Shown: positions 1 through 6,508 of the stretch, one piece after another
Numbering within the stretch: position 1 is the first letter of the stretch
How the letters are laid out: each line of letters begins with the position of its first letter
From: Planctomycetaceae bacterium
Lineage (GTDB): Bacteria > Planctomycetota > Planctomycetia > Pirellulales > UBA1268
NCBI GenBank assembly: GCA_003509235.1
Contig: DONH01000294.1
Coordinates: 1-14,101 of the forward strand
Length of the DNA stretch: 14,101 bases
Direction: 5' to 3'
Notes under the pieces: model-generated
Databases searched by the model: none
What the model saw: only the letters and a program-made list of their open reading frames with translations
Told to the model about the DNA's origin: nothing
Made by a program: the position numbers and the translations under genes

Positions 1-902
1 GAAGTGAAAACGAGAATCTTCCAGCATATGTTGTATTGCTTTCTGGTCCTGCCGGTGGTGCTGGCTCACAGCTGTGGTCAAGCGGTTTTTTGCCAAGCAT
101 TCATCAGGGTGTTCGTTTTCGTTCTAGTGGTGACCCGGTGCTCTATCTCAGCAATCCAGCCGGTCGATCTCGTAAAGATGGGCGGCGATTGCTAGATACG
201 GTCAATGGTCTTAATTCTTTGCGTCTTGCCGAAACTGAAGACCCGGAAATTGCCACACGAATCAGCCAATACGAGATGGCATTTCGAATGCAGGCAAGCG
301 TTCCAGATCTAACTGATCTGTCGACTGAGACTGTTGAGACGTTAAAACTTTATGGCGTGAAGCCAGGGAAGCCGTCATTTGCAGCCAACTGTCTCCTTGC
401 CCGTCGGCTCATCGAACGTGGAGTTCGCTTTGTGCAGCTTTTTGATTCCGACTGGGATCATCATGGGAACCTTAAAACTCGATTGCCTGCTAAATGCCGT
501 GATGTCGATCAGGGTATGGCTGCGCTTGTGGCTGATTTGAGAAGACGAGGTTTACTTGATGAAACCCTTGTAGTCTGGGGAGGTGAGTTTGGCCGAACGC
601 CGCTGGCCCAAGGAAATGCAGATACACCCACTACAAAAAAACGGGAACCGGGTCGTGATCATCATAAGAATGCTTTTACGATGTGGCTCGCTGGCGGTGG
701 CACGAAGCCTGGAACGATCTACGGTGCAACGGATGAATTAGGGTTTTCGATTACGAATAATCCTGTTCACGTGCATGACCTCAACGCCACAATACTTCAA
801 CTTCTCGGATTTGATCACACAAAACTCACGTTCCGTCATCAAGGTAGAGACTATCGGCTCACCGATGTTCATGGTGATGTGATGCATGACATTCTTCTAT
901 GA
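1..902 (+). CDS. DUF1501 domain protein (sulfatase/alkaline phosphatase-like), 5' truncated by window edge
   Basis: The open frame already runs from position 3, upstream of the first possible start at 36, and reads [10 protein letters not shown] before the [12 protein letters not shown] segment, so the gene begins outside the window. About 299 residues are present; the family is usually around 450-490, so roughly the first third is missing. DUF1501 hallmarks seen in order are [81 protein letters not shown] and, near the end, [14 protein letters not shown] and [13 protein letters not shown]. These belong to the alkaline-phosphatase-like fold. The biochemical activity of the family is not established. 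Members are usually Tat-exported and sit next to a DUF1549/DUF1553 cytochrome-type partner; that partner is not downstream here, so it may lie upstream of the window. The stop codon falls in a 7-bp inverted repeat. Confidence 0.93.
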   Translation, partial: SENENLPAYVVLLSGPAGGAGSQLWSSGFLPSIHQGVRFRSSGDPVLYLSNPAGRSRKDGRRLLDTVNGLNSLRLAETEDPEIATRISQYEMAFRMQASVPDLTDLSTETVETLKLYGVKPGKPSFAANCLLARRLIERGVRFVQLFDSDWDHHGNLKTRLPAKCRDVDQGMAALVADLRRRGLLDETLVVWGGEFGRTPLAQGNADTPTTKKREPGRDHHKNAFTMWLAGGGTKPGTIYGATDELGFSITNNPVHVHDLNATILQLLGFDHTKLTFRHQGRDYRLTDVHGDVMHDILL

Positions 903-918
903 TCTCAGGGCAGATCAT
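899..918 (+). terminator. Stem-loop over the DUF1501 stop codon, possible terminator
   Basis: ATGATCT at 899-905 and AGATCAT at 912-918 form a perfect 7-bp stem with the 6-base loop CAGGGC. It is followed by TTTATAAGG, which is T-rich but not a proper T-run. The stop TGA (900-902) lies in the left arm. The convergent gap to position 975 holds further T-runs at about 945-951 and 966-971. As an intrinsic terminator it is weak, so this is a tentative call. Confidence 0.4.
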
Positions 919-974
919 TTATAAGGTTGAATGTGTAACGCGCATTTTTTTACGCAGACGATTCTGTTTTTTGA

Positions 975-1619
975 TTATACAACGGGATTTGAAGTGGATT
1001 TGTACAGATACGGATTCATTGCTGGATCGTTGTACATCTTCATCTGCCGGAAGACTCGTAAAGGACGTTGTCCAGAAAATATTTCTTGAAGTAGTCGGTC
1101 GAGAGAAGTGATGAGATGATCCCTTTGCTGATCAAGTATGACCATTTTCTGAGCGACTTTTTCACGGTGTTCCTGCGAGGCATCGTCTCGTTCGAGTTGT
1201 TCACGCATGTGGTAGCGTCGAAGTTCAAGAATCGATAGCCGATCTATTGCAGCACCAGGCGTTTCTGTAGCTGCTGGTGCATCGTCTTCAGCCGTAATAC
1301 CACGGTTTGCAAGGTCCTGAATGAGCCAGTCATCAACCTTTTCAATCGCATCATTGCGAGCCTGGTTGTACTTATCAATCGCACGCTTAACAGCAGCTAT
1401 TTTTGCATCAGTGACGTCGGGAGATCTCGCAATATCTTCTTCGTGCCACAGGAGAAAATTGAACTGATGGAGGTCACAGACTTTGCCAGCAAGGCCATCT
1501 TCTGAATGCTGTGGTTCAAATTCGTGCCAATGAGCCACGAGTGTCTCAAGCACGGTATCAGTGGCAGAACCAATTTCAGGAAGGGTAAGTGATGGAAGGG
1601 CTGGTGATGAATCAGGCAC
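975..1619 (-). CDS. DUF4254 domain protein
   Basis: A 214-residue soluble protein of unknown function. It carries the conserved DUF4254 segments: DLHQFNFLLWHEEDIAR (about residues 49-65), AAVKRAIDKYNQARNDAIEKVD (about 75-96, in two motifs) and PGAAIDRLSILELRRYHMRE (about 121-140). The second half is charged and helical, and no signal peptide or membrane segment is visible. The start is GTG at 1619, with GGAG (complement of 1627-1630) seven bases upstream; no ATG competes before the conserved region. It follows the ketosynthase gene after only 33 bases, so it is most likely the last gene of the acyl carrier protein/ketosynthase operon. From memory of the family, such genes occur in Planctomycetota and Bacteroidota, often near glycosyltransferase genes; that link is not visible here. 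Its place suggests a role in making or handling an acyl product, but no reaction can be assigned. Confidence 0.85.
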   Translation of the reverse strand: MPDSSPALPSLTLPEIGSATDTVLETLVAHWHEFEPQHSEDGLAGKVCDLHQFNFLLWHEEDIARSPDVTDAKIAAVKRAIDKYNQARNDAIEKVDDWLIQDLANRGITAEDDAPAATETPGAAIDRLSILELRRYHMREQLERDDASQEHREKVAQKMVILDQQRDHLITSLDRLLQEIFSGQRPLRVFRQMKMYNDPAMNPYLYKSTSNPVV

Positions 1620-1652
1620 AATAAAACTCCGGAGGGTGATAAGAAATAGTTT

Positions 1653-2897
1653 CTAAGCGGCACTTTTTAGAACGAGGCAAAGGTTTGAGCCACCAAAGCC
1701 GAAAGAATTGCTTGCAGTTACATCAACTGGTGAGGAAATTGACTGATGTGGAACATGCCTGAGGTAACAGTTTTCATCAGGCTCATCGAGGTTGATAGTT
1801 GGTGGGACCATGTTTCGTTCAATTGCAACAAGGCATGCAAGTGCTTCAAAAGCAGCGGCTGCACTAATGAGATGTCCAGACATGCTTTTCGTTGAACTGA
1901 CAAATATTTCTTCAGCTGCAGTGTCAAAGGCATTGCGAATGGCTCCTGCCTCGGCAGCATCACCGACCGGAGTGCCAGCAGCGTGCGCGTTTATGTAATC
2001 AACTTGTTTTGGTAAAAGATTTGCGTCGGCGAGTGCTTCAGTGATTGCACGAGATGCTTGGACTGGATCACTGCACGGTGTGACCATATGAGACGCGTCA
2101 CTCGACATCCCGATTCCAGCTAGTTCACCATATATTTTGCATTGTCGATTCTCTGCCTCGCGTTGTCTTTCGAGTACGAAAAAGACACCACCTTCGCCCA
2201 TAACAAAACCATCACGATTCTTGTCAAAAGGACGTGAAGCTTTTTGGGGGTTGTCATCTCTTCGTGATAAAGCTCGAAGATTATGAAATGCAGCAAGTGC
2301 TGTTGGGCTGAGAACATCGCATCCACCAACAACACAGGAATCTACCAATCCGGTTGCGAGCCAGGTTTTTCCAAGCGCAAGAGCATATCCACTCGATGCA
2401 CAGGCTGCGGCAACAGTCGTTGCGGGGCCATTCACGCCGAGCATGTGAGCAACTCGGTGGACAAGTGATGGCCGACTGCTTGCCTCAAAAACATCGTGGC
2501 CATTGTCAAGAAAGTCACGTTCCCAATTTTTGAGTTGTTCCGCTCCAATTCCGGCAATGATTCCGACGCATTTCTTTTGCTTGAGGCTATCGACTTTTGG
2601 ATTGATGCCGGCATCTGCAAGAGCATGTGCGGCAGGTCCTATCATGAACTGCTCGATCCGCGAAGATTTGTCGAATTCTTTAGTGTGTATGAAACTTTCG
2701 GTTTCTGTTGGTAGCAGGATTTCTTGTACGTTGGCAGCAGCATGTTTCTGGAGACGGTTAAAGGTGCCAGCATCGTACCAATCAATACCTGATCGACCAG
2801 CCTGTAACGCATCACCAATTTCATTGAATGAGTGCCCTAGTGGGGTCGAAGCACCGACTCCGGTAATGACAATACGAGAAGATTGTTCCGAACTCAT
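1653..2897 (-). CDS. fabF: Beta-ketoacyl-ACP synthase II family (FabF-type), catalytically intact
   Basis: A 414-residue ketosynthase, the normal FabF length. It performs decarboxylative condensation of malonyl-ACP with an acyl-ACP. The Cys-His-His triad is complete: Cys166 in AAACASSG, His305 in NAHAAGTPVGD and His342 in STKSMSGHL. This spacing is almost that of E. coli FabF (163, 303, 340). The first His motif is atypical, with AAGTP where most FabF proteins have GTST. The Gly-rich end NSFGFGGSNLCLVLK is present. The frame stays open to 2981, but the ATG at 2897 is preferred: it begins just before the conserved RIVITGVGASTPLG strand, has AAGGAGG seven bases upstream, and overlaps the previous stop as TAATG. 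Tight coupling to an inactive partner, and an ACP gene in the same operon, suggest a dedicated specialised synthase rather than the housekeeping fatty acid enzyme. Confidence 0.95.
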   Translation of the reverse strand: MSSEQSSRIVITGVGASTPLGHSFNEIGDALQAGRSGIDWYDAGTFNRLQKHAAANVQEILLPTETESFIHTKEFDKSSRIEQFMIGPAAHALADAGINPKVDSLKQKKCVGIIAGIGAEQLKNWERDFLDNGHDVFEASSRPSLVHRVAHMLGVNGPATTVAAACASSGYALALGKTWLATGLVDSCVVGGCDVLSPTALAAFHNLRALSRRDDNPQKASRPFDKNRDGFVMGEGGVFFVLERQREAENRQCKIYGELAGIGMSSDASHMVTPCSDPVQASRAITEALADANLLPKQVDYINAHAAGTPVGDAAEAGAIRNAFDTAAEEIFVSSTKSMSGHLISAAAAFEALACLVAIERNMVPPTINLDEPDENCYLRHVPHQSISSPVDVTASNSFGFGGSNLCLVLKSAA

Positions 2898-3751
2898 TAG
2901 GCAGCCTCCTTCTGGAGGGCAAGTTGATTTGATCTCGATGAAAGTTGGTTCGGTGAGAGTGGTGAAATTTCGATTGTGCACGTGTCTGTTATGGCAATTG
3001 TTGTGCAGGTCCCCGTTTCGAACTGTTCACAGAGTTCTTTCAGACGGCCGTCTACTGGGAGAATATGAGGCGATGGGGTGTTTTTTTGAGAAGAAAATTG
3101 AATGTATGGTTGTGTTTCTTCGTGGGTTTGTGCCATTTCAGGCTTGAGTACAAAAGTCATTCCTCGACAGATGGGATCATTCGTGAGAATGCCTGCCGCG
3201 TCGAGACAGGGTTGCTGATCCCAGCCTGTGCAAACAAGCCATATGCGAGAAGATGGTGAATTTTTTGCAAGCATGGGCGCAAGAGTCAGGGCCAGTAGAA
3301 AACCTTCAGCCGGTGCATGTGGTCCACCACCAACTCCGAAATTAGGGCCATGCATGCCAAATCCAACACTTGCAGCAGAGGCAACTGAATGAAGAGAACA
3401 TTGTGGAACAATATGTGGGGTTACTGCGACTGGTCCCTTCTCTCGAAGACCAATCATAGTTCGTGCGGCAGATGGCTGACCCCCCAAGCAGGTAGCTGCA
3501 ACGACGGCGTCGTTGCAAATGTCACGGCTATCCTGTGTATCAGCCGCCATGGCTTGAATGATCGAATGCATGCCGATGACGGTTTGCTCATCTGCATGTC
3601 GAAGAAATCGTGGGGGGAGGGAGTGGCAACCGTGGGTATGTTTCTCACGAGCGAGTGTGTCTATCTCAGAAGCATGAGCAGATGCTGATGCGTACGACTC
3701 AACAAGACAATGAGCAGAAAGATCAGCGGATGAAGACAGTGAATGATTCAT
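2897..3751 (-). CDS. Inactive ketosynthase-like protein (N-terminal half of a KAS fold, chain-length-factor-like)
   Basis: A 284-residue protein that follows the N-terminal half of a beta-ketoacyl synthase. Residues about 45-70 (PPRFLRHADEQTVIGMHSI) match the helix region before the core. DAVVAATCLGG (81-91) matches the GIIAGIG strand, and HSVASAASVGFGMHGPNFGVGGG (121-143, in parts) matches the VAHMLGVNGPATTVAAAC region. CRGMTFVLKPE (195-205) matches the GGVFFVLER strand. At the nucleophile site it has GGGPHAPAEG, so no catalytic Cys is present, and the C-terminal half carrying both catalytic His residues is absent. It resembles the short Ketoacyl-synt_2-type proteins and, functionally, the KS-beta/chain-length factor of type II systems. 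Its stop overlaps the next start as TAATG, which implies coupled translation and probably a complex. The alternative is an unrelated thiolase-fold protein; exact family is moderately sure. Confidence 0.75.
   Translation of the reverse strand: MNHSLSSSADLSAHCLVESYASASAHASEIDTLAREKHTHGCHSLPPRFLRHADEQTVIGMHSIIQAMAADTQDSRDICNDAVVAATCLGGQPSAARTMIGLREKGPVAVTPHIVPQCSLHSVASAASVGFGMHGPNFGVGGGPHAPAEGFLLALTLAPMLAKNSPSSRIWLVCTGWDQQPCLDAAGILTNDPICRGMTFVLKPEMAQTHEETQPYIQFSSQKNTPSPHILPVDGRLKELCEQFETGTCTTIAITDTCTIEISPLSPNQLSSRSNQLALQKEAA
2905..2911 (-). promoter_or_regulatory. Ribosome binding site of the ketosynthase gene (decides start at 2897)
   Basis: On the minus strand AAGGAGG lies seven bases before the ATG at 2897, inside the last codons of the upstream ketosynthase-like gene. 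It is the strongest Shine-Dalgarno match seen in this operon. It supports the 414-residue form over the longer open frame reaching 2981. Confidence 0.8.
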
Positions 3752-3826
3752 GCCAATACATACAAATGAAAAGGATTCAAGATCGACAGTTCAACACATA
3801 TCCGGTGTCTGCCATTGCCAGAACTT

Positions 3827-4093
3827 CTAAGCGGCGCTTTTCCCTTCTTTGACAGCAATTTTTTCTTCCAGCGTGTCGAGTATTTGTCCAACATTCGTGA
3901 TTTTGTCCAACAGTTCAGTCTCAATCTGAATGCCAAAGTGGCTCTCGATATGCAGAATGAGGCCTGCCATATCGAGTGAGTCGAGGCCAAGACCTTCATT
4001 CAGGGTCGTTGAATCTTCAAGAGCGTCATAAGTTTCGCCGGTTTCTTTTTCGAGAAGATCCAGAACAATTGCCGACAACTGCGTGCGTTCCAT
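3827..4093 (-). CDS. Acyl carrier protein
   Basis: An 88-residue acidic acyl carrier protein. The phosphopantetheine attachment site is Ser39 in GLGLDSLDMAGL, the usual DSL motif. The helical pattern is typical: QLSAIVLDLLEKE at the start, and ILHIESHFGIQI then VGQILDTLEEK after the serine. It carries growing acyl or ketoacyl chains as thioesters in the cytoplasm. The start is uncertain by two codons. ATG at 4093 gives MERTQ and has AAGGA 11 bases upstream; TTG at 4099 would be five bases from the same AAGGA and would add two residues. It is the first gene of an operon followed, after about 75 bases, by the ketosynthase-like and ketosynthase genes, which makes it their likely dedicated carrier. 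The protein ends KSAA, as the ketosynthase does. Confidence 0.93.
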   Translation of the reverse strand: MERTQLSAIVLDLLEKETGETYDALEDSTTLNEGLGLDSLDMAGLILHIESHFGIQIETELLDKITNVGQILDTLEEKIAVKEGKSAA

Positions 4094-4137
4094 GATCAAG
4101 CAGATCCTTAGGGTACAGAGACTCAGTAATCGAGGGT

Positions 4138-4153
4138 TGGTGCGCAGGCACCG
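4138..4153 (-). promoter_or_regulatory. Short stem-loop in the leader upstream of the acyl carrier protein gene
   Basis: GGTGC (4139-4143) pairs with GCACC (4148-4152) around a four-base loop, with one possible T-G pair outside. It lies about 45 bases upstream of the ACP start. It might be a leader hairpin; no known riboswitch or attenuator is recognised and no convincing promoter hexamers were found nearby. Confidence 0.25.
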
Positions 4154-4304
4154 CCTCTCACGGAATGTCAGAAGGTAGCGAATATCTCAGGCGGAGCGAA
4201 GGGCAAAATAGGGGCAATTGACTGAAGAAAGAGGCCATTGCACCGAAAAACAAAATCTCAATCGTTCTTGTATCTCTACGAAGGAGCGTTAAAGCAGAAA
4301 CCTT

Positions 4305-4326
4305 CTATTCCTACGCTATTCCTACG
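4305..4326. repeat. Perfect 11-bp tandem direct repeat
   Basis: CTATTCCTACG occurs twice with no gap, at 4305-4315 and 4316-4326, followed by seven T. The 11-bp period is close to one helical turn, so a protein could read both copies from the same face. The core CTACG also occurs at 4276-4280 and 4378-4382 in the same intergenic stretch. It lies between the decarboxylase end and the acyl carrier protein start, upstream of the latter. Confidence 0.6.
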
Positions 4327-4342
4327 TTTTTTTGAGGATAAA

Positions 4343-4393
4343 TCGCCGTCATTCAAGATCGGCGAAGCAAACGTGGCCTACGGTTATCCGTAG
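4343..4393 (-). terminator. Two successive hairpins ending the UDP-glucuronate decarboxylase transcript
   Basis: The first hairpin, in transcription order, is CTACGG (complement of 4388-4393) pairing across a four-base loop with CCGTAG (complement of 4378-4383); the TAA stop is in the loop region. The second is TCGCCG/CGGCGA, 4360-4365 with 4343-4348, with an 11-base loop, GC-rich and followed by TTTATCC. Together they look like a terminator, though the T-run is short. Confidence 0.45.
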
Positions 4394-5361
4394 TTCGGTG
4401 TTGGTGCCCGAAAATCATCAAGATTAATCGAACGGAACCACTCAATTGTTTTCATGAGTCCCTCTTTTAAAAGCACGGTTGGTTCCCAAGATAGGTTTTG
4501 CTTTGCAAGTGTGATATCGGGCCGCCGTCGTACAGGATCATCTTTCGGAAGAGACTTTCTGATGATCTTTGATTTTGAATCTGTAAGTTTGATTATTAAC
4601 TCAGCAAGTTGAAGTATTGTGAATTCATGAGGATTACCAAGATTAACAGGTCCGATAAAGTCGTCAGGCCCATTCATCATTTTTATGATGCCATCAACGA
4701 GATCATCTCGGTAGCAAAAACTGCGTGTTTGTGATCCATCACCAAAGATAGTGATAGCGTCGTTGGTAATCGCTTGTCGAATAAAGTTTGAGACAACGCG
4801 TCCATCATATGGATGCATTCTTGGGCCATACGTATTGAAAATTCGTACGAGACGAATGTTTACGTCATGAGCACGGTGGTAATCCATAAACAGAGTCTCA
4901 GCAGCACGTTTCCCTTCGTCGTAACATGCTCTGATACCAATTGGATTGACTGAACCTCGATAGCTTTCGGGCTGTGGATGGACTTCTGGATCTCCGTATA
5001 CTTCACTTGTCGAGGCTTGGAGCACTTTGGATCGACACCTTTTTGCCATACCAAGAACATTTATTGCGCCAGACACAGAGGTCTTCATGGTTTTAATGGG
5101 ATTGTACTGATAGTGGCCAGGGGCTGCAGGGCAGGCGAGGTTATAGATTTCATCAACTTCAAGCCAAAGTGGATGAACAATATCATGTCTTACAAGTTCA
5201 AAATTTGAGCAATCGAGTAGATGAGCAATATTCCTTTTCTGACTGGTAAAGAAGTTGTCAACACAAATAACATCGTGACCAGTCTCAACAAGACATTCGC
5301 AAAGATGACTGCCAAGGAAACCAGCACCACCAGTAACAAGTATGCGTTTGAGATGAGGCAT
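4384..5361 (-). CDS. UDP-glucuronate decarboxylase (UDP-xylose synthase), SDR family
   Basis: A 325-residue extended short-chain dehydrogenase that converts UDP-glucuronate to UDP-xylose with tightly bound NAD, supplying xylose for surface polysaccharide or glycans. The NAD-binding motif [11 protein letters not shown] is at residues 10-20 and [10 protein letters not shown] at 31-40. The active site has STSEVYGDP (117-125) and the Tyr147/Lys151 pair in [31 protein letters not shown], in parts, and [10 protein letters not shown] (274-283) are the usual UXS signatures, and they separate it from UDP-glucose epimerases. Length and all motifs are normal. The start is ATG at 5361, next to the first beta strand; no clear Shine-Dalgarno is visible. 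It is a single-gene unit, divergent from the isomerase gene at 5537 and ended by hairpins at 4343-4393. Confidence 0.95.
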   Translation of the reverse strand: MPHLKRILVTGGAGFLGSHLCECLVETGHDVICVDNFFTSQKRNIAHLLDCSNFELVRHDIVHPLWLEVDEIYNLACPAAPGHYQYNPIKTMKTSVSGAINVLGMAKRCRSKVLQASTSEVYGDPEVHPQPESYRGSVNPIGIRACYDEGKRAAETLFMDYHRAHDVNIRLVRIFNTYGPRMHPYDGRVVSNFIRQAITNDAITIFGDGSQTRSFCYRDDLVDGIIKMMNGPDDFIGPVNLGNPHEFTILQLAELIIKLTDSKSKIIRKSLPKDDPVRRRPDITLAKQNLSWEPTVLLKEGLMKTIEWFRSINLDDFRAPTPNYG

Positions 5362-5536
5362 GAGAAACCAAAAATTAGAGAATTATAAGCAAGAACGTTC
5401 TGTGGCATGGATAGTCATGTCACATACTGATTGTTTTTGAAACACGCATCAAACACAATGCCAACCGTATCAAGAATGTTTTTGGCTGAATAAGTTTAGA
5501 ATTCTGGTCTAATCGAACACTGGAAGGGAATCTCTT
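5362..5536. promoter_or_regulatory. Divergent promoter region, decarboxylase / isomerase
   Basis: This 175-base gap separates divergent genes and should hold both promoters. On the minus strand a perfect TATAAT lies at 5387-5382, about 21 bases before the decarboxylase start, but no good -35 is seen at standard spacing. On the plus strand TCTAAT at 5508-5513 is a five-of-six -10 match; TTGGCT at 5482-5487 is a weak -35 at a long spacing. GGAAGGGAA at 5522-5530 is the ribosome binding site for the plus gene. Confidence 0.35.
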
Positions 5537-6472
5537 ATGAATCAGTTGCCATCAGCGATGAATCGCCGCAGTGTTTTAACAACAGTCGCTGGAGCAGCAA
5601 TTGCGGCTACGTCGGCGGAGATGCGGGGTTCAGTGGTGGCCTCTCAAGGCCACATCAAGCAATCAATTGTTTCCTGGTGTTTTGGTTCCATGGGTGAGAA
5701 GTGGAGCATAGAGAAGCAGTGTCAGGTTGCAAATGAACTCGGCTGTGTGTCCATCGAACTTACAAAGCCAGATCATTGGCCAATGCTGAAGGAACATGGC
5801 CTCACATGCGCGATAGCCTCCAACGGCATGCCCGGTAAGCCGTATATCAAGGGATTTAATAATCCAAAATATCAGGATGAAGTAATTGCACGCACAAGAC
5901 AGATGATTGAAAGTTGTTCGGCAGCCGGCATTCCAGCAGTAATTGCCTTTACGGGATTTAAGTGGCGTGATGCTGAAGATCCAGCAAGTGGTGCCATGAC
6001 TGATGAAGAAGCTTTCGATAATTGTGTTACCGGTCTCAAGAAAATAGCTGGCTACGCAGAGAAAAAAAATGTAACAATTTGTCTCGAACACCTGAACACT
6101 CGTGAGGATAGCCACCCCATGAAGGGGCATCCTGGCTACCAAGGTGATAATGTTGATGCTGTTGCCAATATGCTTCGGCGTGTAGGCTCAGATAATGTGA
6201 GATTGCTTTTTGATATCTATCACGTCCAGATTATGAACGGCGATGTTATCCGTCGAATTGAAGAGTGCAAAGATATTATTGGCCATGTGCACACTGCCGG
6301 AAATCCTGGACGAGGAGAACTGGACGAATCGCAGGAAATTAACTACCCGCCGATCATGAAGAAATTACTGGCGATTGGCTATAAGGGGTTTGTGGGGCAG
6401 GAGTTTATACCAACGCGGGATCCATTTGTTGGCCTTCGGGAGGCAGTTATGTTGTGCGATGTTTCTGTTTAG
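5537..6472 (+). CDS. Tat-exported sugar isomerase/epimerase (hydroxypyruvate isomerase-like TIM barrel)
   Basis: A 311-residue protein of the xylose isomerase-like TIM barrel superfamily. The start MNQLPSAMNRRSVLTT, with twin Arg10-Arg11 followed by an Ala-rich stretch to about residue 36, is a Tat signal, so it is probably exported folded. The barrel shows the metal ligands of the Hyi/OtnI group: Glu184 in CLEHLN, Asp226 in LLFDIYHVQIMNGD, His252 in GHVHTAGNPGRGEL and Glu289 in VGQEFIPTRD. At the third ligand, classical hydroxypyruvate isomerases usually have Gln in HIQ; here it is His, so the substrate may differ. The ATG at 5537 has GGAAGGGAA just upstream; a second Met (residue 8) before the twin Arg is a less likely start. 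It is followed after 36 bases by the metallophosphoesterase gene, probably in one operon. A 3-keto-glycoside or sugar epimerase role is equally possible. Confidence 0.85.
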   Translation: MNQLPSAMNRRSVLTTVAGAAIAATSAEMRGSVVASQGHIKQSIVSWCFGSMGEKWSIEKQCQVANELGCVSIELTKPDHWPMLKEHGLTCAIASNGMPGKPYIKGFNNPKYQDEVIARTRQMIESCSAAGIPAVIAFTGFKWRDAEDPASGAMTDEEAFDNCVTGLKKIAGYAEKKNVTICLEHLNTREDSHPMKGHPGYQGDNVDAVANMLRRVGSDNVRLLFDIYHVQIMNGDVIRRIEECKDIIGHVHTAGNPGRGELDESQEINYPPIMKKLLAIGYKGFVGQEFIPTRDPFVGLREAVMLCDVSV

Positions 6473-6493
6473 GTGGCTCAGTGTTCGTGTTTT

Positions 6494-6503
6494 GAGGGAG
6501 AGG
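6494..6503 (+). promoter_or_regulatory. Ribosome binding site deciding the metallophosphoesterase start
   Basis: The purine-rich GAGGGAGAGG ends five bases before the ATG at 6509. The frame is open back to a GTG at 6473, directly after the previous stop, but that start has no such site and would put cysteine-rich residues in front of the signal peptide. Confidence 0.7.
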
Positions 6504-6508
6504 TTTTC

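Noticed and set aside
36..902. Complete DUF1501 gene starting at position 36
   Set aside because: The frame continues upstream to position 3 and encodes family sequence there, so the apparent start is an internal TTG codon of a truncated gene.
2898..2981. 28-residue N-terminal extension of the ketosynthase
   Set aside because: It lies within the upstream gene, has no family similarity, and the ATG at 2897 has a strong ribosome binding site.
2503..3147. 214-residue plus-strand open frame
   Set aside because: It is antisense to the two ketosynthase-fold genes and has a Cys- and Ser-rich composition typical of a shadow frame.
5663..6142. 159-residue minus-strand open frame inside the isomerase gene
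   Set aside because: It is antisense to a gene with clear family motifs and lacks any recognisable domain.
6473..6508. GTG start of the metallophosphoesterase at 6473
   Set aside because: It directly follows the previous stop without a ribosome binding site and would disrupt the signal peptide; ATG at 6509 is better supported.
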